This document shows positions 58,665-64,000 of a stretch of 64,000 bases of DNA, piece after piece (position 1 is the first letter of the stretch; each line of letters starts with the position of its first letter). The position numbers were made by a program, and so were the translations under genes. The DNA is from Marinicella pacifica (GTDB lineage: Bacteria; Pseudomonadota; Gammaproteobacteria; Xanthomonadales; Marinicellaceae), in assembly GCF_014636635.1 (NCBI RefSeq), contig NZ_BMEO01000011.1, positions 21,872 through 85,871 on the forward strand, read 5' to 3'. The notes under the pieces were generated by a model, which did not search any database, had not been told where the DNA came from, and worked only from the letters and a program-made list of their open reading frames with translations.

Positions 58665-59236
58665 TTAAAGTCAGTGCAGCCGCCATCGAGTTCTTGGGCG
58701 GTGTCATCAAAGAACAAGACGTGCATAATTTACACCTGAAAGCCACCATCCAGAATCCCGGCACACCGGCGGCGGATTGTCATTTAAGCTTTTGTGAAAA
58801 ACAGGAAGTGCAGGTGGGTTATGAAGAACAGGATCTGGGTGATTTTAACCTGTATGTGGCGCATGATGATTTAAGCTATTTTGAGGATGCAGAAATTGAC
58901 TACGAAACAAAAGGCGCCAGTGGTCAGCTCAACATCAAAGCCCCCAATATCAAAGGCGAAACGCCGGGTGATGATGCGCCGATTTTTGATCGTCTGGCTT
59001 ATTTTATTGATGCCCAGATTAACCCGATGCTGGCCAGCCATGGCGGCAATGCACGACTGGTGGCGGTTGAAGATGATAAGGCGGTGATTGAATTTGGCGG
59101 CGGTTGTCATGGCTGTGGTATGGCCAAACAAACCCTGTCACAGGGCATGGAAACCCAAATTACCGCACAATTTCCGGAAATCAGTCAGGTGGTGGATGCC
59201 ACCGATCATTCCACCGGTGAAAACCCGTACTACTAA
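58661..59236 (+). CDS. nfuA: Fe-S biogenesis protein NfuA
   Basis: NfuA carries and delivers [4Fe-4S] clusters to apo-enzymes. The 191-residue protein has an A-type-like N-terminal domain (about 1-90, lacking its cysteines) and a NifU C-terminal domain (about 105-185) with GGGCHGCGMAKQTLSQGME, holding the CxxC cluster ligands. Length is the same as E. coli NfuA (191). It is coupled to the esterase gene upstream and followed after 11 bases by the thioredoxin gene. Confidence 0.95.
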   Translation: MIKVSAAAIEFLGGVIKEQDVHNLHLKATIQNPGTPAADCHLSFCEKQEVQVGYEEQDLGDFNLYVAHDDLSYFEDAEIDYETKGASGQLNIKAPNIKGETPGDDAPIFDRLAYFIDAQINPMLASHGGNARLVAVEDDKAVIEFGGGCHGCGMAKQTLSQGMETQITAQFPEISQVVDATDHSTGENPYY

Positions 59237-59247
59237 AACCTCAAACC

Positions 59248-60060
59248 ATGGAAAATATGAATAACAACATCATTGATGTTACCGCGGACAGTTTTGTTAA
59301 AGCGGTCATTGAACAGTCACAACAAAAACCGGTGTTGGTGGATTTCTGGGCCGACTGGTGTGAGCCCTGTAAAAACCTGATGCCATTGTTACAACAACTG
59401 GCTGAAAAATACCCCGATGATTTTGTGCTGGCTAAAGTCAACACCGACCAGGAGCAGCAACTGGCCATGCAAGTGGGCATTCAGAGTTTGCCCACGGTGG
59501 TGCTGATTAAAAACGGTGAAATTGCCGACAGTTTTACCGGCCTGAAACCGGCCGGTGAACTGGAACAATGGTTATTGCCCCATTTGGATGTGACCACGGA
59601 TGAAACCGAAGAGCCTGAAATCGTTGAAGACACTGAAGTTACACGCCTGATTGCAGAACAAAACTACCCGGCTGCATTGGCTCAATTAAAAGACATACCC
59701 AAAGAACAGGCTATCTGGCAAATGATGGAAGTGTATTTGTTAATGGGTGATACGGAACAGGCGCAACAATTACTCGATGAACTGACTGATGAACAGCGCA
59801 AACAGCCGCAAGCCGATATCATCGCGGCGCGCATTCAATTGGAACAGATTGAATTAGACGGTCGCGAAGATTTGCTGGCGATTAAAAATAAAATCAACCA
59901 AGGGGCCACAGAACAGGCTGCCGAAGAACTGCTGGATAAATTAGCCGAAAATCCGCAGGATGATGTGGTCAAACAATTACTGATTCAGTCTTTTGCCTTA
60001 ATGACTGACCGCAGTCAAATCAACCGCTATCGACGCCGTATGTCATCCTTAGTTTTTTAA
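59248..60060 (+). CDS. cnoX: Thioredoxin-TPR protein (YbbN/CnoX-like)
   Basis: This 270-residue cytosolic protein has a thioredoxin domain (about 8-110) with VDFWADWCEPCKNLMPLL (Cys38, Cys41) and SLPTVVLIKNG, followed by TPR-like helices (about 125-265). The layout matches YbbN/CnoX, a chaperedoxin that protects proteins and cooperates with GroEL. E. coli YbbN has a degenerate SxxC site, while this protein keeps both cysteines and could be an active oxidoreductase. Gene symbol is by domain architecture only. Confidence 0.82.
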   Translation: MENMNNNIIDVTADSFVKAVIEQSQQKPVLVDFWADWCEPCKNLMPLLQQLAEKYPDDFVLAKVNTDQEQQLAMQVGIQSLPTVVLIKNGEIADSFTGLKPAGELEQWLLPHLDVTTDETEEPEIVEDTEVTRLIAEQNYPAALAQLKDIPKEQAIWQMMEVYLLMGDTEQAQQLLDELTDEQRKQPQADIIAARIQLEQIELDGREDLLAIKNKINQGATEQAAEELLDKLAENPQDDVVKQLLIQSFALMTDRSQINRYRRRMSSLVF

Positions 60061-60075
60061 AAACCTGGAACCATT

Positions 60076-60627
60076 ATGATTAAACAATTACTGACCTTTT
60101 CCTTATTATTTTCTTCCTGGGCGCATGCTGATAAAGCGTTACCTCAGGTGGCCGATGCCTTTGAAGTGGATTCGGGGGTTATTATCTCTGCCCAACCGAG
60201 CCCGGAAGATCTGAAGACTTTACAAGAATATGGCGTTAAAGCGGTGATTAATTCGCGCACCGACACCGAAATGGAACAGCTTGATTTTAACGAATCGCGT
60301 TGGCTGCAAACCGCTGATATGGCTTATCAACAAGTCGCCATTGGTGCTCAGGAATCTTATTCAGTGGCTAAACTCACCGCCTTTAACGAAGCCATGATAA
60401 AAGCCCGTGAACAAGCCGGTGATGCGCCGGTATTACTGCATTGTCGTTCTGGTCACCGCTCCAGTCAGTTATACGCGGCCTGGTTGGTTAAGTATCAAGG
60501 CCTGACACCGGATGAAGCCCTGGCCAAAGTTAAACCGGCCGGCTGGTGGCCGATGCCGATGGAACAATTATTAGGACAGAAATTATCCGTTCGTATCGCG
60601 GATGAAAATGCCACAACCGAGGAATAA
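60076..60627 (+). CDS. Periplasmic DSP-like phosphatase (DUF442/beta-lactamase hydrolase-like)
   Basis: This 183-residue exported protein (signal peptide about 1-18, SSWAHA) resembles the DUF442 protein-tyrosine-phosphatase-like family found beside sulfide and redox genes. Family cues are SAQPSPEDLKTLQEYGVKAVINSR, near 39-61, and the C(X)5R loop HCRSGHRSSQLYAAW with Cys123 and Arg128. The export signal places it in the periplasm, unusual for phosphatases. Phosphatase activity is plausible; the substrate is unknown. It lies 16 bases after cnoX and 10 bases before gltX. Confidence 0.78.
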   Translation: MIKQLLTFSLLFSSWAHADKALPQVADAFEVDSGVIISAQPSPEDLKTLQEYGVKAVINSRTDTEMEQLDFNESRWLQTADMAYQQVAIGAQESYSVAKLTAFNEAMIKAREQAGDAPVLLHCRSGHRSSQLYAAWLVKYQGLTPDEALAKVKPAGWWPMPMEQLLGQKLSVRIADENATTEE

Positions 60628-60636
60628 CATCAGATT

Positions 60637-62043
60637 ATGACAGTTGTCACCCGATTTGCCCCCAGCCCAACCGGTTATCTCCACGTAGGCGGTGCCCGTA
60701 CGGCCTTATTTTGTTATTTATATGCCCGTCATCATGGCGGTCAGTTTGAATTGCGGATTGAAGACACCGATACAGCGCGCTCCACCCGCGAATCGGTTCA
60801 GGCCATTTTCGACGGCATGAACTGGCTGGGTCTGGAGCATGATGGTGAGGTGCGTTTTCAAAGTGATAATCTGCCACGTTATCATGAATGTCTTAAACAA
60901 CTTTTGGCCGAGGATAAGGCCTATTATTGTGATTGCAGTAAAGAGCGCCTGGAGAAATTGCGCGCTGAGCAAATGGACAAAGGTGAAAAACCGCGTTATG
61001 ACGGTCACTGTCGTGATTTAGGTCTGGTGAAAAGTGATGACACCATTGTCCGCTTTAAAAATCCGCAACAAGGTGAAGTGACTTTTAACGATTTAGTTCG
61101 TGGTGAGATTACAGTCAGTAACCGGGAATTAGACGATTTGGTCATTGCCCGCGCTGATGGCATGCCCACCTATAATTTTAGTGTGGTGATTGATGATGCG
61201 GATATGGGCATTACCCATGTGATTCGCGGCGATGATCATGTGAACAACACCCCGCGACAAATTAATTTATACCGGGCGCTGGGCTTTGACGTGCCTGAAT
61301 TTGCCCATGTACCGATGATTCTCGGTGATGATGGCGCGCGCTTGTCGAAACGCCATGGTGCCGTAAGCGTGATGCAATATGCTGAAGACGGCTATTTACC
61401 CGAAGCGGTGTTAAATTACCTGGTGCGCCTGGGCTGGTCACACGGTGATCAGGAAATCTTTTCAAAACAAGAATTGATTGATCTATTCAGTTTCAAAGCC
61501 GTTAACCGTGCCCCAAGTGCTTTTAACACAAAAAAACTTAACTGGATCAACCACAAATACATGCAGGAGGCCGACCCCAAACGGCTGGCAATATTGGTGG
61601 CTGAACGCCTGAAGCAAACCATTGAGGCCGATTTTAGTATTGAACAATTACTGCCATTAGTCGATTTATTTAAAGAACGCGCCGACACTGTCAACGAATT
61701 GGCCGATGCCATGTTGAGCCTGCTGCAACCGCTTAGTGCTTATGATGAAAAATCTGAGAAAAAAGCCTTCAAAGCCGCGGCCATTGAACCCTTAGAGCGG
61801 GTGGTTTCGCATTGTCGCGCGGTCAATGATTGGGATGCGGCGGATTTGCATCAGGTGATTGCCGATGTGGTTGAAGAATTAGACGTGGGTTTTGGCAAAG
61901 TCGGGATGCCGGTTCGCCTGGCTCTGCTGAGTATTGCGCAAGGCCCTGCGATTGACGTTATCATGCGTGTCTTAGGCCAGCAGGAAACCATCCACCGCTT
62001 ACAACAAGCCATTCAATATATTCAGGACAAGCACCCTGAGTAA
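60637..62043 (+). CDS. gltX: Glutamyl-tRNA synthetase
   Basis: Class I aminoacyl-tRNA synthetase charging tRNA-Glu. The 468-residue protein has the HIGH-type motif PTGYLHVGGARTALF (about 11-25), the zinc-binding-like CDCSKERLEKLRAEQMDKGEKPRYDGHC region (about 108-135) and the KMSKS-type motif ARLSKRHGAVSV (near 239). A C-terminal anticodon-binding domain completes a length equal to E. coli GltX (471). It ends the operon that starts at the esterase or nfuA. Confidence 0.98.
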   Translation: MTVVTRFAPSPTGYLHVGGARTALFCYLYARHHGGQFELRIEDTDTARSTRESVQAIFDGMNWLGLEHDGEVRFQSDNLPRYHECLKQLLAEDKAYYCDCSKERLEKLRAEQMDKGEKPRYDGHCRDLGLVKSDDTIVRFKNPQQGEVTFNDLVRGEITVSNRELDDLVIARADGMPTYNFSVVIDDADMGITHVIRGDDHVNNTPRQINLYRALGFDVPEFAHVPMILGDDGARLSKRHGAVSVMQYAEDGYLPEAVLNYLVRLGWSHGDQEIFSKQELIDLFSFKAVNRAPSAFNTKKLNWINHKYMQEADPKRLAILVAERLKQTIEADFSIEQLLPLVDLFKERADTVNELADAMLSLLQPLSAYDEKSEKKAFKAAAIEPLERVVSHCRAVNDWDAADLHQVIADVVEELDVGFGKVGMPVRLALLSIAQGPAIDVIMRVLGQQETIHRLQQAIQYIQDKHPE

Positions 62044-62097
62044 GGGTTTTATCGGTTTGATTTCTTACAGCCGTTTGCTGAAATAATCAGGCTCAAT

Positions 62098-62106
62098 TGC
62101 TATAAT
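62098..62106 (+). promoter_or_regulatory. Extended -10 promoter of mmsA
   Basis: TGCTATAAT (TG at 62098-62099, TATAAT at 62101-62106) is a perfect extended -10 about 135 bases before the mmsA ATG. A TTGCTG at 62075-62080 is too far (20 bases) to be a normal -35. The implied transcript start is near 62113, giving a leader of about 130 bases. Confidence 0.6.
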
Positions 62107-62113
62107 ATGCGCT

Positions 62114-62217
62114 GACCAATCAGGGGGACAACCTGATTTCTGGTCGTAGATGCAGGCCATTTGTTTTTGGCTTTCTGCGACTTTTTTGTGCGTTCAATTA
62201 ATTCATTGAACGTTTCT
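62114..62217 (+). promoter_or_regulatory. Structured mmsA leader RNA with terminator-like hairpin
   Basis: The leader contains an imperfect inverted repeat GACCAATCAGG...CCTGATTTCTGGTC (62114-62144). A weaker GCAGGCCA/TGGC...CTGC pairing lies at about 62152-62178. A perfect 8-bp stem CGTTCAAT-taattc-ATTGAACG (62191-62212) is followed by TTTCTGTTTT, which resembles an attenuator or terminator 20-30 bases before the ATG. A regulatory leader is inference; no known riboswitch was recognised. Confidence 0.4.
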
Positions 62218-62241
62218 GTTTTAACGACTATAGGTATCTCT

Positions 62242-62709
62242 ATGACACGCAAAGTCTCCATGTTTATCGATGGTGAGGAAGTCACCAGCCAGTGCACCGA
62301 ATGGATTCCGGTGACGGATCCGGCCACCCAGGAAGTGATTTGTGAAGCCCCCAATGCCACTGAAGACGAGGTCAATCGGGCGGTGGCTTCGGCTAAAAAG
62401 GCTTTTGAAACCTGGAAAAATGTGCCGGTGACCAAACGGGCGAGGATGATGCTGACTTACCAGCATCTGCTTAAAAAGCACCACGATGAGATTGCTGAAA
62501 TTCTGGCTGAAGAAACCGGTAAGAATTTCGAAGATGCCAAAGGCGATGTCTGGCGGGGTATTGAAGTGGCCGAACATGCGGCCAATATGCCGTCGTTAAT
62601 GATGGGTGAAACCGTTGAGAATGTTGCCACCAATGTGGATACCTACAGCATGATTCAGCCTTTGGGCGTTTGTGCCGGCATGAATAATCAGGGACATGCA
62701 TCGAAATAG
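62242..62709 (+). pseudogene. mmsA: Methylmalonate-semialdehyde dehydrogenase, truncated
   Basis: The first about 146 codons encode the N-terminus of a CoA-acylating methylmalonate-semialdehyde dehydrogenase: KVSMFIDGEEV, VTDPATQEVICEAPNATEDEVNRAV, ETGKNFEDAKGDVWRGIEV and YSMIQPLGVCAG. Family members continue with ITPFNFPAM and run to about 500 residues. Here similarity stops at codon GGC (62677-62679). The frame then reads nine unrelated residues to a TAG, so the NAD-binding and catalytic Cys parts are missing. No frame downstream restores them in the window. ATG 62242 matches the family N-terminus. The likely cause is the mobile DNA to the right. Confidence 0.88.
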
Positions 62710-64000
62710 CATATTGGCGCAGTGTTTTTTAATGATATTTAGAGTAAAAGTTTAAATACACTGATGTGAACTTTAAGATTTTGGGGTCAAATGAATGCGG
62801 TTTTATAAGAATGGCTGTTTTTATGGTTTTTGCCTGATTCAAGCCAAGCGTAACGGCTTCACGGACGTGAAGTCTCGAAAGAATAGTGTTGGAGTTGGGC
62901 TACTCTAAAGCAGGTTTCAGGCATAACCCCAACGTCCATTTGCGTTGAGTCTTTTGGGAATATTCTTTAAGCTGATTAACTGTTCCGACAGCGGAATATC
63001 CAATAGATTTAAAGCCTTTTAATTCATCGAGCCATGTGTCAGGGTTGAGCTCTAATTCAGTCAGCGCAGAACCTAACTTTTGTGAAATATAACCTGCTTT
63101 ATCGTCACGAATAACACGCCCTGTTTCATCCACCATATCGATGTAACTAGAAAGGTAGTAGGGCAGGTCATTAACACCTTTGCCGAAGGGTAATAGGTCG
63201 GTTTTATTGGCATCAATTCGTTCTTTAATCGAAGTGTATTCTGAATCAGCCAGAGACTTGGCCATACATGCTCTAATGGGGTTCAGATCAACGTACGCCA
63301 TGCAGGTCAATAGAGCTCGTTCATCCAGTAATGCCTGGCTTTTGAAGCGAGATTCCCAGAAATGACCGGTACATCGATCTTCCTCATTGGCCATCTTGGC
63401 AACATACTCATTTATAGACTTCATAAACCAAGATATTGAGCATAATCTCGACCGGTATTCAGATGCATACTTTTGAACCAGACGAACTGATGAATCATCT
63501 AATTCATCACCCTGTAAATAACGCTGGCACATCACGGGCAAAGAGTATAAAGATTGCCATGTTATGAGAGCTTGTTTATCCGTCCAGTTATCATTAGCGC
63601 CAATCTTAAGTACAAGATGGAAATGGTTGCTCATGATGGCATATGAACAAACATCGATAGCGAAGATAGAAGCGACCTTTTTGATGCGGTCAATAAGCCA
63701 TTGCCGGCGGTGCTCGAACGACCTACCGGTTAGGGTATCTTCACCACACAAAAACGCGCGTCTTACGCACCTTGAAACGATATGATAATAAGGGGTGTCT
63801 GAGACACAAATCTGCTGACTTCTTGCAACTGTCATCACTTTCTCCATGTAAAAACACCATCCTGACAGGTTTTTAACTAAAAATCTGTAGTGATTATCGA
63901 TTCGAGTTGTAAGAAATTTGCTACAATTGATGCATGATGAGATGAACGCCCCCAGTGACGGTATCAAAGTACCTGTCTTGTAAAATAACAAGGACAAACT
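62680..64000. mobile_element. Inserted segment carrying an IS200/RAYT-type gene, right end outside window
   Basis: DNA from about 62680 to the window edge does not continue mmsA. It contains one transposase-family gene on the minus strand and non-coding flanks. The left flank (62710-62899) has a palindrome CTTCAC-ggac-GTGAAG near 62850. No inverted terminal repeats or target duplications were seen, but the right boundary is not in the window. It could be an insertion or a larger rearrangement. Confidence 0.5.
62900..63835 (-). CDS. REP-associated/IS200-like HUH transposase (RAYT family)
   Basis: This 311-residue protein has the Y1 transposase (PF01797) core. A PYYHIVSRCVRRAFLCG start leads to the HUH motif YAIMSNHFHLVLKIG with His71 and His73. 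A later helix region has TGHFWESRFKSQALLDERALL and TCMAYVDLNPIRA, where the catalytic Tyr is expected. About 120 C-terminal residues are extra compared with minimal IS200 TnpA, as in long RAYT-like proteins. ATG 63835 is chosen because GGAGA lies 5-8 bases upstream; ATG 63847 and longer readings lack an RBS. Such genes are usually single-copy and may mobilise REP palindromes. Confidence 0.85.
   Translation of the reverse strand: MTVARSQQICVSDTPYYHIVSRCVRRAFLCGEDTLTGRSFEHRRQWLIDRIKKVASIFAIDVCSYAIMSNHFHLVLKIGANDNWTDKQALITWQSLYSLPVMCQRYLQGDELDDSSVRLVQKYASEYRSRLCSISWFMKSINEYVAKMANEEDRCTGHFWESRFKSQALLDERALLTCMAYVDLNPIRACMAKSLADSEYTSIKERIDANKTDLLPFGKGVNDLPYYLSSYIDMVDETGRVIRDDKAGYISQKLGSALTELELNPDTWLDELKGFKSIGYSAVGTVNQLKEYSQKTQRKWTLGLCLKPALE

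Overview
The window looks like an ordinary chromosomal stretch of an aerobic, probably marine gammaproteobacterium. Three observations support this. Gene clusters have gammaproteobacterial order (surE-pcm-nlpD, sdhCDAB-sdhE-ygfX, ubiE-ubiJ-ubiB, prmB-aroC-asd-fimV-truA-trpF-trpB-trpA-accD-folC, rne divergent from rluC, ppsA divergent from ppsR). The proteins resemble gammaproteobacterial types. Several secreted proteins carry sequence styles I associate with Marinicella/Xanthomonadales-like bacteria (GEGF-type repeats, an IFVDGF stretch). The genus-level guess (Marinicella-like) is inference only. No rRNA, CRISPR array, prophage or plasmid genes were seen.

Layout: 1-3972 holds the start of purB, a sulfide:quinone oxidoreductase, a cytosolic M14 carboxypeptidase and an NlpE/META lipoprotein. 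3973-5105 is a gene-poor, repeat-rich patch with a tRNA-Arg. 5106-9112 has nlpD, pcm and surE on the minus strand, then ExoD-like and CNNM/CBS membrane proteins. 9234-13805 has hemF and a secreted M14 peptidase with a partner gene. 13963-19300 has parC, a secreted esterase, the rimB-rimK pair and a tandem universal stress protein. 19370-23928 has ppsA and its regulator ppsR, a DUF1249 gene and a methyltransferase. 23929-26615 has tandem repeats, a PilZ protein, an orphan PhnD-like binding protein and ygfZ. 26616-31992 is a succinate dehydrogenase operon that starts with a 55-residue SDHAF4-like (DUF1674) gene and runs through sdhE, ygfX and ispG. 32289-36172 is the ubiquinone block. 36269-39201 holds an OmpA-like lipoprotein, an unknown secreted protein, psd and a SCO protein. 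39289-50815 is a long plus-strand housekeeping block. 50821-56223 has a large MscS-type channel and RNase E. 56694-62043 has rluC, an esterase, nfuA, a thioredoxin-TPR protein, a periplasmic phosphatase-like protein and gltX. The right end has an mmsA gene cut off after about 146 codons, next to an IS200/RAYT-type transposase gene.

Functional links: the sdh operon joins structural subunits with two assembly-factor families (SDHAF4-like and SdhE). ppsR lies divergent from the PEP synthase that its family regulates. SCO (copper delivery to cytochrome oxidase), the ubiquinone genes, SQR and succinate dehydrogenase fit an aerobic quinone-based respiratory chain. NfuA, YgfZ and IspG are connected through iron-sulfur cluster biology.

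I did not find a convincing new multi-gene system. The items most worth a second look are the disrupted mmsA with its structured leader, the 24-unit pentapeptide repeat in the RNase E tail, the repeat cluster around tRNA-Arg including a tRNA 3'-end-like copy, the SDHAF4-like gene heading the sdh operon, and the secreted peptidase with its unknown co-transcribed partner.
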